64,000 nt of DNA, taken from positions 2,108,001-2,172,000 of the forward strand of contig NZ_CP034752.1 of NCBI RefSeq assembly GCF_004295645.1, written 5' to 3'. Source of the DNA: Limnobaculum zhutongyuii. Lineage in GTDB: Bacteria; Pseudomonadota; Gammaproteobacteria; Enterobacterales; Enterobacteriaceae. The notes beneath the pieces were generated by a model. That model did not search any database. It saw nothing but the letters and a program-made list of their open reading frames with translations, and was not told the origin of the DNA. The position numbers and the translations under genes are program-made. Of the stretch, positions 55,275 to 63,693 are shown one piece after another. Numbering within the stretch: the first letter of the stretch is position 1; every line of letters starts with the position of its first letter.

Positions 55275-56030
55275 ATGCCTCGTTTATTCAAAAAAGCACT
55301 TACCCTGATGAGCTTACTACTAGCCAGTCATTCTGCCAGCGCAGCAGAATTACACCTTTATGCCGGAGCAGGTTTACGTCAGCCTGTAGAATCGATCGTA
55401 AAACAGTTTGAACAAGATACTGGCCATAAAGTGGTGATTGAGTATGGCGGTTCAGGACAAATCCTTACCCGCTTTAATCTGACGAAAGCCGGTGATGTTT
55501 TTCTACCCGGCTCTGCGGACTACGTTGAGAAATTGCAGCAACAGGGAGAGGTGAGTTCCTCTTACCCATTAGTACTTCATACACCGGTCATGGCCGTCAG
55601 AAAAGCCACCGGTGGTGATATTCATACCCTGGCTGAACTGGCGAAAAGTAATCTTAAGATTGGTATGGGCGATCCTAAAGCCATTGCCTTAGGCAAAAGT
55701 GGAGAGCAGTTACTGGTCGCCAGTGGTTATGAAAAAGAGCTAAAAGCCAAAATCGTGGTACAGGCTACGACCATTAAACAGCTCCTGATTTATTTACTGA
55801 ATGGTGATGTAGACGCAGCCGTTATTGGTCGTTCTGATGCTATCAAAAACCAGGACACCCTAACGCTGTTACCTTCGCCGGATGGAATCCCCGAAGAAGT
55901 CGCCACGATTGCCGTGCTAAAAACCAGTACTCAGCCGGAGATTGCCAAACAACTGGCTGAATTTTTTGCTTCTCCGCAGGGCATAAAAAACTTTACCGAT
56001 CGGGGATACCTGCCGGTAAAGAGCAATTAA
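55275..56030 (+). CDS. modA: Molybdate/tungstate ABC transporter, substrate-binding protein
   Basis: A 251-residue periplasmic binding protein: signal peptide MPRLFKKALTLMSLLLASHS ... ASA, then LHLYAGAGLRQPVESIVKQF, the ligand-loop region EYGGSGQILTRFNLTKAGDV, GDPKAIALGKSGEQLLVASG and GDVDAAVIGRSDA. These match the ModA/WtpA oxyanion-binding family. It heads a three-gene transporter operon behind a ModE-like operator. Tungstate rather than molybdate as main substrate cannot be excluded. Confidence 0.85.
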   Translation: MPRLFKKALTLMSLLLASHSASAAELHLYAGAGLRQPVESIVKQFEQDTGHKVVIEYGGSGQILTRFNLTKAGDVFLPGSADYVEKLQQQGEVSSSYPLVLHTPVMAVRKATGGDIHTLAELAKSNLKIGMGDPKAIALGKSGEQLLVASGYEKELKAKIVVQATTIKQLLIYLLNGDVDAAVIGRSDAIKNQDTLTLLPSPDGIPEEVATIAVLKTSTQPEIAKQLAEFFASPQGIKNFTDRGYLPVKSN

Positions 56031-56057
56031 CTGATTAATACGGATACAGGTTAACAG

Positions 56058-56843
56058 GTGGCAAAATTAGCGTTATTACCTCTGGCGATCCTACTTTTTT
56101 TAATCGTAGGATCACTATGCTCACTCTTTACTCAACTGAGTTTTAGTCACCTTATCCAGCTATTGTCAGACAGTGAGATTCAGTTTGCGTTAATGTTATC
56201 TGTCACTACGGCGCTCATCTCATTGTTACTGGCCTGTATCATCAGTCTTCCCGCCGCCTGGGCCATGGCTCGTTTGCACGTACCCGGAAAGCGAATTATC
56301 AACATACTGTTGGATTTGCCAATGGTAATGCCTCCTTTAGTGGTCGGCATTGGACTGCTGCTGTTGCTGGGGCAATCCGGGCCATTAGGTAAAGTGGCAC
56401 CGATGATATCCCAATGGCTGTTTTCTCCCTTTGGTATTGTTATTGCTCAAACCTATGTCGCCTGCTCCATTATTACCCGCAGCGCCTATGCTGCCTTTAC
56501 CTCTATCGCTCCTGCCTATGTGCATACGGCCTATAACTTAGGGCTCACTCCGTTAAAAGCCCTTTGCCTGGTTGAAATTCCATTAGTCTGGCGTTCATTA
56601 CTCAGTGGTTGTGTGCTGGCAATGTCCCGTGCACTGGGGGAGTTTGGCGCCACGCTAATGCTGGCTGGCGCAACACGAATGAAAACCGAAACCTTGCCTA
56701 TTGCCGTGTATTTGAATATTGCCAGCGGTGATTTTTCGTTAGCGGTTGGCTGCGCCCTGTTATTAATTTTGTTTGCCGTTTTCCTGTTACTGATACTGCA
56801 TCTGTTACAACAAAAAGGGATTCCCGATGTTAAAAGTGAATAA
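56058..56843 (+). CDS. modB: Molybdate/tungstate ABC transporter, permease
   Basis: A 261-residue inner-membrane permease with about six helices. It has the coupling motif SRALGEFGATLMLAGATRMK followed by TETLPIAVYLNIASGD, which is typical of ModB/WtpB. LDLPMVMPPLVVGIGLLLLL is the usual central helix. The start is GTG 56058, with ACAGGTG upstream. It overlaps the ATPase gene by 17 bp, so the two are translationally coupled. Confidence 0.88.
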   Translation: MAKLALLPLAILLFLIVGSLCSLFTQLSFSHLIQLLSDSEIQFALMLSVTTALISLLLACIISLPAAWAMARLHVPGKRIINILLDLPMVMPPLVVGIGLLLLLGQSGPLGKVAPMISQWLFSPFGIVIAQTYVACSIITRSAYAAFTSIAPAYVHTAYNLGLTPLKALCLVEIPLVWRSLLSGCVLAMSRALGEFGATLMLAGATRMKTETLPIAVYLNIASGDFSLAVGCALLLILFAVFLLLILHLLQQKGIPDVKSE

Positions 56844-57456
56844 CCTTTCCTGCGGTATTTTAAAACAGGTCAGTTTTTCCGTTGAGCACGGAACCTGTAC
56901 CGCAATATGCGGCCCTTCCGGTAGCGGCAAAACCACGTTACTCAATGCCATTGTTGGCAATATTCACTATCAGGGCTCGATTTCCATTGCGGACCAGTGC
57001 ATTGATACATTGCCTATCTGGCAGCGCCCTTGCCGCTACTTAAATCAACGTTTATATCTGTTCCCTTACCTGACAGTAGAAAACAATCTTCGCCTTGCTC
57101 AATACGCAGCAAAGCAGCCACAAGATTGGCAAAAGCGCCGTGATTTATTACAGTTACTGGAAATAGAACATTTAGCTAAACGCTATCCCTCACAAATTTC
57201 TGGTGGGGAACAACAGCGGGCAGCGTTAGCCAGAGCGTTAATTAGCCAACCACGATTATTATTACTGGATGAACCTTTCTCCAGCCTTGACTGGTCAGTC
57301 AGACTGCGTTTATGGCAGGCACTGAAAACCATACAATCCGAGTTTTCCGTCACCCTGTTATTAGTCTCTCATGAGCCGAAAGAGGTTGAAGCGCTGGCCC
57401 GGCAGCATTTAGCTATAGATGATGGCCGCCTTTTAGCCGTAACCACTAACGGATAA
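56827..57456 (+). CDS. Molybdate/tungstate ABC transporter, ATP-binding subunit (short form)
   Basis: A 209-residue ABC ATPase: Walker A GPSGSGKTTL (29-38), Q-loop region RYLNQRLYLFPYLTVENNL, signature SGGEQQRAALARAL (125-138), Walker B LLLLDEPFSSLD and the switch His in LLVSHEPKEVEAL. ModC of E. coli is about 350 residues and has a C-terminal MOP domain that binds molybdate. This protein lacks that domain, as in some Wtp- or Tup-like and short ModC forms. It is the last gene of the modAB-ATPase operon. Confidence 0.85.
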   Translation: MLKVNNLSCGILKQVSFSVEHGTCTAICGPSGSGKTTLLNAIVGNIHYQGSISIADQCIDTLPIWQRPCRYLNQRLYLFPYLTVENNLRLAQYAAKQPQDWQKRRDLLQLLEIEHLAKRYPSQISGGEQQRAALARALISQPRLLLLDEPFSSLDWSVRLRLWQALKTIQSEFSVTLLLVSHEPKEVEALARQHLAIDDGRLLAVTTNG

Positions 57457-57651
57457 TCCCCATGACCTCTTCTCTTTAAATTCGAAGAAGCCTGCCTATA
57501 GCGTTACCCGCCAGAGTGGGTTTCTCATCATTTTTTCTCCCCTACCTCTCACATTATTAAACAAAATTTTCACACGAAAAGAACAACAATTACTTTCTGT
57601 CAAAATTCATTTGTCGATTATGTGATCAATATTGTCGTTTTTATAATCTTA

Positions 57652-57663
57652 ATTGTCGACAAT
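57652..57663 (+). promoter_or_regulatory. Palindromic operator candidate upstream of argH
   Basis: The perfect palindrome ATTGTCGACAAT lies 73 bp before the argH start. Related half-sites, ATTGTCG at about 57631 and TTGTCGA at about 57611, are upstream. The TTGT...ACAA form suits an FCD-type GntR regulator such as the one encoded at 60.9-61.6 kb. That link is inference. Confidence 0.45.
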
Positions 57664-57736
57664 ATAACTGTGTGTTGTAGTTCAGATTCATTACGTTCTT
57701 TTATGTATAAAAAATAATCTAACGAGGAAAAGTAAC

Positions 57737-59109
57737 ATGTCATCAAAACTATGGGGCGGCAGATTTGATTTACCAACCAACAAACTGGTCGAAGAGTTCA
57801 ATGCAACGATCATGATTGAACAAAGACTATGCCCATTCGATATTAAGGGCAGCATTGCTCATGCAACCATGCTGGGGCGTCAAAATATCATCAGCCAAAG
57901 TGATGCAGACACCATCATTAGCGGGCTTAAAAAAGTAGAGCAAGAGATCGAAAACGGCCAGTTTGTTTTCAGTACCGCTGATGAAGATATTCATATGGCA
58001 ATTGAAAAACGGATGACCGAGATCGTAGGACCCGTAGGTGGAAAACTACATACCGGAAGAAGCCGAAACGACCAAACCACGCTGGACTCTAAAATGCATA
58101 TGCGCGCTACTATTCTGGAAATTCAGCAGAATATCCGCGCACTACAAGCAACCATTGTGGCCAAAGCAGAACAAAATTTTAATGTCATCATGCCAGGTTA
58201 TACCCATCTGCAAACCGGACAGCCGATTCTGTTCTCCCATTGGATAATGACCTATTTCTGGATGCTACAGCGCGACTATGGCCGCTTTAACGATCTGTAT
58301 CGCCGTATGGGGCAGTGCCCATTAGGTGCCGCAGCTTTAGCCGGTACCACCTTCCCTATCGATCGCGAATTCACCGCAAAAGCTCTGGGCTTTGATGAAC
58401 CAACGCCAAACAGCATTGATTCCGTCAGCGATCGCGACCATATGATTGAGTTTAATGCGGCGGCGGCCATGTGTTTTATGCATCTGACCCGCATTTCAGA
58501 AGAACTGGTGCTCTTCTCCAGCCAGGACTTTAAGTTTATCGAACTGTCTGACGATTTCTGTACCGGTTCCAGCATTATGCCGCAGAAGAAAAACCCTGAC
58601 GTGGCAGAAAAAATGCGCGGCAAAGGCGGTCGGGTTTATGGCAACCTGATGGCAATACTCACCATTATGAAGGGCCTTCCCCTCTCCTATAACACCGACA
58701 TGAGTGAAGACAAAGAAACGGTCTATGATTCAATGGATACCCTGCAAGCAGGCCTGAAGATTATTGCGCCAATGATCGAGAAAATGAAAATCAATGAAGA
58801 TAAAACCCGGGATGCGGCAGACCGTGGGTTCTCAACCGCCACCGACATGGCCGACTATCTGGTACGCAAAGGCATCCGTTCCGTGATGCTCACCATGTGG
58901 TAGGTAGCGTAGTGAACTACTGCATTAAGCATGGCAAAAAGCTTAATCAACTCACCCTCGATGAGTACCACAGTTTCCATCCACAAATTGAAAACGATAT
59001 CTATGAAGATATTACGCTGGAAGCCTCAGTCGGTGCCCGACAGTCTTACGGCGGAACAGCACCTGATGCAGTGACTAAGCAGATCGCTCTGGCTAAGAGC
59101 CTGTTATAG
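57737..59109 (+). pseudogene. argH: Argininosuccinate lyase, broken by a one-base deletion
   Basis: The first frame (57737-58903) has almost all of ArgH: LWGGRFDLPTNKLVEEFNAT, HTGRSRNDQTTLD, MPGYTHLQTGQPILFSHW and the signature GSSIMPQKKNPDVAEKMRGK. After LVRKGI (near 58876) the frame shifts. The next frame supplies the expected end, FRDAHHVVGSVVNYC ... ASVGARQSYGGTAPDAVTK. The sequence reads GGCATCCGTTCC where GGCATCCCGTTCC would restore the frame, so one C of a CCC run is missing. The enzyme would make arginine plus fumarate. The gene is followed by a Dcu transporter, suggesting a catabolic role for fumarate rather than plain arginine synthesis. Confidence 0.88.
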
Positions 59110-59225
59110 CCCTTGAGCCAGCCAATCATGTCATAGGGCATCGACTCATCACTCTGCGCTGATGCCTTAAATAAAAATAACCTATATGACTGCCGTGCTT
59201 TTTGCATGTTGTAGGAGGGACTCTT

Positions 59226-60557
59226 ATGTCTGAATTATTCTGGGTTCAACTGTTAGTTGTACTTGTTTGTATCGGTGTGGGTGGGCGTTATGGCGGCGTT
59301 GGACTGGGTGCGGCCGGGGGGTTAGGTGTATGTATACTGACACTACTGTTCGGCTTACAACCTGCCTCACCACCGATTGCCGTATTATTAATTATTATCG
59401 CAGTTATCGCCTGTACCAGTGTATTACAGGGTGCCGGTGGTCTTGATTTTCTGGTACGCGTTGCCGAAAAGATGCTACGGAAAAAACCCAGTGCAATCAC
59501 CTTTCTGGGCCCTTTCATCTGCTCACTGTTTGTCATGTTTTGCGGAACGGCTTATGTGGCTTTTGCCGTCTACCCGGTGGTGGCAGAAGTTGCCGCTGAA
59601 GCCAAAATCAGGCCCGAACGGCCCATGTCGATGTGCGTTATCGCCGCGGGTATCGCCGTTATCGCCAGCCCAATGAGTGCCGCAACCGCAGGTATGATAG
59701 CCGCACTGTCGATGTATGACGTTTCTATCATCCAAATCCTTGGGGTGAGTATCCCCGCGTTTATTATTGGTACATTGTGTGGATGTCTATCGGTATTTAA
59801 ACACGGAAAAGAGCTGGAGAACGATCCGGAATTTCAACGCAGAGTTGCCGCAGGTGACTATCAGTCGCTACACGTTGAGCAAAAAGAAGTACAGGCTTAT
59901 AAACCAACGTTTGGCGCTAAAGTTGAGGTACTGATTTTTGGTATTGGCGTTGCCACCGTTATTCTGTTTGGCTCCGTCAAGTCTCTGCTGCCTGCTTGGG
60001 AAGTCGGCGGAAAAATGGTGCCTCTGGCTACTCCAGCCCCGATCCAAATGGTCATGCTGGCCGCCGCCCTGTTTATCATTATCTTTAGTAAAGTCCCCAG
60101 CGATAAGTTTGCCTCCGGCTCAGTGTTCCGTTCCGGTTTAATCGGGGTGGTTGGCGTATTCGGTATTTCCTGGATGACCGGTACCTTCTTCGATGCCTAT
60201 CGCCCTCTGTTCGAAGAGCTGTTCAAACATATGGTTGAATCCTGGCCGATGCTGTTTGGCTTAATATTGTTCTGCTTCTCAGCCGTTATCTTCAGCCCGT
60301 CCGCCACGGTGGCAGCGCTAATGCCATTAGGTGCAGCCATGGGGATTCCCCCTGCGCTGCTGGTTGCTATGTATCCGGCAACCTGCGGTGACTTTATCGT
60401 TCCCGGCGCAGGCCAAATTGGCTGCGTCGCCTTTGACCGAACCGGCACTACCCGACTGGGTAAATACGTCATCAACCACAGCTACCTACGACCAGGCTTT
60501 GTGATGGTGATTTCAGCAGTGATTGCAGGCTACTTTATTTCTCAAATCGTGTTCTAA
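59226..60557 (+). CDS. DcuA/DcuB-family anaerobic C4-dicarboxylate transporter
   Basis: A 443-residue transporter with 10-12 helices. Family landmarks are GGRYGGVGLGAAGGLGVCIL, VIASPMSAATAGMIAALSMY, GISWMTGTFFDAY, FSPSATVAALMPLGAAMGIP and the end GCVAFDRTGTTRLGKYVINHS. The start at ATG 59226 follows AGGAGGG; the longer frame lacks this. It lies 116 bp after the broken argH gene, probably in one operon. It is closely related to the transporter at 61.6-62.9 kb, with matching stretches throughout, which points to a duplication. Confidence 0.9.
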   Translation: MSELFWVQLLVVLVCIGVGGRYGGVGLGAAGGLGVCILTLLFGLQPASPPIAVLLIIIAVIACTSVLQGAGGLDFLVRVAEKMLRKKPSAITFLGPFICSLFVMFCGTAYVAFAVYPVVAEVAAEAKIRPERPMSMCVIAAGIAVIASPMSAATAGMIAALSMYDVSIIQILGVSIPAFIIGTLCGCLSVFKHGKELENDPEFQRRVAAGDYQSLHVEQKEVQAYKPTFGAKVEVLIFGIGVATVILFGSVKSLLPAWEVGGKMVPLATPAPIQMVMLAAALFIIIFSKVPSDKFASGSVFRSGLIGVVGVFGISWMTGTFFDAYRPLFEELFKHMVESWPMLFGLILFCFSAVIFSPSATVAALMPLGAAMGIPPALLVAMYPATCGDFIVPGAGQIGCVAFDRTGTTRLGKYVINHSYLRPGFVMVISAVIAGYFISQIVF

Positions 60558-60572
60558 CTAAACCATATAGGG

Positions 60573-60608
60573 CCAGAAGCCGACAAATTAATCGTTGTCA
60601 GCTTCTGG
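60573..60608 (+). terminator. Hairpin after the Dcu gene
   Basis: CCAGAAGCCGACA pairs with TGTCAGCTTCTGG with one mismatch. A T-run is lacking, so termination is probable but not certain. Confidence 0.5.
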
Positions 60609-60656
60609 ATTAAGTAAAAAGTTCAATGCATTAGAATTCATAACTAAAAATAGTCA

Positions 60657-60760
60657 ATCGGGGAGAGGCCGCCGTTGGCGGTCTTAGCAGCTTTAGCTGC
60701 CGGACAAACAGGCAAAGCCTGTTTGAACAACGCTTGCATTGGCCCGACACACTCCGGGGT
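60657..60760. repeat. Multi-hairpin intergenic element
   Basis: Three consecutive palindromes, GGCCGCCGTTGGCGGTC (60667-60683), GCAGCTTTAGCTGC (60687-60700) and AAACAGGCAAAGCCTGTTT (60706-60724), are bracketed by CGGGGAG and CTCCGGGG. The element is GC-rich within AT-rich surroundings and lies between convergent genes. It looks like a mobile or repeated palindromic element. Confidence 0.5.
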
Positions 60761-60863
60761 AAAGTACAAATGGTCTTACAGACGGGCACAACGTTGATAT
60801 AAACACACCACCTTTACGGCCAGAATAACCACCAACATTAAAACAGACAAAAAAACCAACAAA

Positions 60864-61586
60864 TTACCCTTTCTCAGTCTTTTTATTACTGCGCTTAACC
60901 TTCGGTTTACCAACAGCAATATTCTCCGGCGGCAGAGTCTGTGAAGTGTTCACCAAATGCTCCCGTAACAGTTTCACCGCTAACTCAACCTCTTCGCTTT
61001 TAATCGCACTCAAAATAGCCTTTTCCTGCCGGGCGATATCAACAAAATACTCCGGACCAAAAGAATTCAATAATGCAGAGGTTTTATCAAAGTAAGTTAT
61101 CAGTACATCAGAGAACACCTGCAACACACGATTGCCACAGGCCTGCAAGATCAGCAGATGGAAATCCCGGTCAAACTGGTCTGCTTTGGAAGGAATATGG
61201 GCAAACTCTTCCATCTGATTCAGGGTGTTTTCTAATTTTCCCATCAGCGCCGGCGTCATACGCTTAATCGCTAAAGGCAGAATTGCGCATTCAATTAACA
61301 CCCGCGCTTCTAAAAACTCATTAATATCAAACCCTGCCGCGCCAAACTGAATTTGCATCTGATCGCTTAAGGTATCGGTGTTCATCTGGCGAATCACACT
61401 GCCTTTTTTAGGCGATCTATCCAAAATTCCCATTTGGGTCAGCGAGGTCAACACCTTTCTTATTTGATAGCGAGTAACATTAAAACGCGCAGCCAGTTCC
61501 GTTTCTGTTTCAATTCGTTCGCCTAAAGTTGCCTGCTCTAAAATATGCGAGCGCACTTTTTCAAAAAAAACCGATTCAGAACCCAT
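60864..61586 (-). CDS. GntR-family regulator with FCD domain
   Basis: A 240-residue regulator: N-terminal winged helix (LGERIETETELAARFNVTRY then QIRKVLTSLTQMGILDRSPK) and C-terminal FCD ligand domain (FLEARVLIECAILPLAIKRM; DRDFHLLILQACGNRVLQVF; EVELAVKLLREHLVNTSQTL). FCD regulators sense organic acids, often with a metal bound by Asp and His residues as in DRDFH and the C-terminal REH. It lies between two Dcu transporter genes, directly downstream of one on the same strand (55 bp), so C4-dicarboxylate control is likely. The tail is lysine-rich. Confidence 0.85.
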   Translation of the reverse strand: MGSESVFFEKVRSHILEQATLGERIETETELAARFNVTRYQIRKVLTSLTQMGILDRSPKKGSVIRQMNTDTLSDQMQIQFGAAGFDINEFLEARVLIECAILPLAIKRMTPALMGKLENTLNQMEEFAHIPSKADQFDRDFHLLILQACGNRVLQVFSDVLITYFDKTSALLNSFGPEYFVDIARQEKAILSAIKSEEVELAVKLLREHLVNTSQTLPPENIAVGKPKVKRSNKKTEKG

Positions 61587-61641
61587 TAACAGCTCCCTTA
61601 CTTCGCTAATTCAATAAGATATAAGTTATTTAGTCGGTAAA

Positions 61642-62949
61642 TCAGTAGAATGTTTTAGCAATCAACATGCAAAAAACAACCGACATCACTAACGATACCA
61701 TACCGGGCAGCAGAAAACTGTGGTTAATAACATACTTACCTAACCGGGTGGTGCCGGTTCGGTCAAAGGCGACACAGGCGATTTGCGCACCACCGGGAAT
61801 AATAAACACGGCACAGGCGGCAGGTAGTAATGCTATCAGGGTATACACAGGAAGCCCCATCGCTACCCCTAATGGCATCAACGCAATAATGGTAGCTGCC
61901 GGGCTGTAAATCAGTATCGACAGGAAAAACAGCACCAGACCGAACACCATCGGATACTCATTCAGAATATGAGAGAAGTTGGTAATAAACAGATCGTTGT
62001 AGGTACCAAAGAAAGTACCGGTCATCCACGATAGGCCAAAGATCCCCACTACGCCGATCAAACCAGACTTAAAGGTAGAACCTTCATGAAGTTTTTCCGG
62101 CGCAATACGGCAAAAAATCATAATCAGGCTGGCAGTGGTTAACATCAGTATTTGCAAGGTGGTAGAAACCGACATCACTTCACCATGCCATTCTGGTCTC
62201 ATCGCTTTAAAAGAACTTAAAATAACAATCAACAGTACGCCGACGGCAAAAATAGCCAGACCGATTTTAGCCTGAGTCGGATTGCCAATTTTTGCGGCTG
62301 ACAACGTGGTTAAATCGAACTCTCCCGTCTGCTGACGCCGGGTAAATTCCTCATCATCAGACAACTCCGCGCCTTTTTTATACACAAACAGACAACCGGC
62401 TAAGCAACCCAGCAACGTACCCGGCACCGTAATGGACAAAATATCCAATAACGTAATATTTAAAGAAGCTGCCTTTGCTAGCATTCCCACCACAACGGCG
62501 CTAATCGGGCTGGCAACCAGTGCCATATTGGCCGCAATCACCGACATGGACATGGCTCTTTCCGGACGGACTCTGGCATCGGTAGCTATTTCCGCAATCA
62601 CCGGATAAACCGAGAAAGCAATATAGGATGTACCACACATGATGGTGAAGATATAACAGACAAATGGACCTAAAAAAGTAATCGCATTGGGTTTGGTGCG
62701 CAGCATTTTCTCCGCCAGTGATACCAGAAGGTCAAGCCCTCCCGCGGCTTGAAGAATGGTGATGCAGGTAATAACCGAAATAATAATCAGCATTACACTC
62801 ACCGGCGGCGAGTCAGGCTCCAGATGAAACAGAAATGCCAGTACGAACAACCCCATTCCCCCGGCAGCACCCAGCCCTATTCCACCAATTTTTCCACCAA
62901 TAGCTATACATAACAACACGACAGCGAGTTGCACTAAAAAGAGATCCAT
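61642..62949 (-). CDS. DcuA/DcuB-family anaerobic C4-dicarboxylate transporter
   Basis: A 435-residue transporter closely related to the one at 59.2-60.6 kb: GGKIGGIGLGAAGGMGLFVL, VASPISAVVVGMLAKAASLN, GLSWMTGTFFGTYNDLF, YSPAATIIALMPLGVAMGLP and the end CVAFDRTGTTRLGKYVINHS. The start at ATG 62949 gives 8 nt spacing from AAGG; three codons upstream would be too close. The FCD regulator gene follows 55 bp later, probably in one transcript. Confidence 0.9.
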   Translation of the reverse strand: MDLFLVQLAVVLLCIAIGGKIGGIGLGAAGGMGLFVLAFLFHLEPDSPPVSVMLIIISVITCITILQAAGGLDLLVSLAEKMLRTKPNAITFLGPFVCYIFTIMCGTSYIAFSVYPVIAEIATDARVRPERAMSMSVIAANMALVASPISAVVVGMLAKAASLNITLLDILSITVPGTLLGCLAGCLFVYKKGAELSDDEEFTRRQQTGEFDLTTLSAAKIGNPTQAKIGLAIFAVGVLLIVILSSFKAMRPEWHGEVMSVSTTLQILMLTTASLIMIFCRIAPEKLHEGSTFKSGLIGVVGIFGLSWMTGTFFGTYNDLFITNFSHILNEYPMVFGLVLFFLSILIYSPAATIIALMPLGVAMGLPVYTLIALLPAACAVFIIPGGAQIACVAFDRTGTTRLGKYVINHSFLLPGMVSLVMSVVFCMLIAKTFY

Positions 62950-63693
62950 CTGTATCACCTTATCGTTATTATTTGCAGAGATAAGAAATCAAAAACATTC
63001 TGCATAATGTATTAAGTTATTTAAATTGTCAGCTGCATTTAAGCTGTTTAATTAATCAACATTGATATAAATCATGAGAGTAAACTGACATCTCATTATT
63101 CCGCCAGCGTTTCTGTTTGTCCGTAATTACATAATTAATCTTAGACTATGTTTGCATTTGAAATCACAACCGCCAAAGTCCATTGATTAAAAAACACAGC
63201 CAGGACAATGCGTTAAGATTTCCTCACTATAAGCCACGGTATTGTTTTTAAAGAAAAAATACCAATAAATAAAAAAGGATAAATTTTTATTTCATCTGAA
63301 GTGGTTAATTATTAATGGATTGAATAATTAGAAAAATCCAATCAATATAAAACGATAAATTAATTATTATCTATTCAAACTGCATAAATAAACAGCCTGC
63401 TAACTATTTCTCTGATTTGTTTAATAAACACACTATGACGCTTTATTTTTATACTTTTCATTTAAGCCAATGAACGATGATAAACGCTATTCAGATTATC
63501 GTTGGTCCTGACAAATAAACTGAAGTCATGCTCCTGAGGCAATATCTGAAACATGATTGCTGTATAGCTTGCCAAATCTTTGTTATCTCACCAGCAATTA
63601 TGCTTTCACTGCTTTGACTAGCGGCTTTTCCTGCGATTATATTGGTTACAACCCATTGCCTTAGCTATCTGCCGCTGAACAAGGAGTAAGCTC
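62950..63693. other. AT-rich intergenic region, no gene recognised
   Basis: About 740 bp between divergent genes. A half-site ATTGTCAGCTGC (63024-63035) resembles the argH operator candidate and may belong to the Dcu promoter. No other feature could be supported. Confidence 0.45.
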
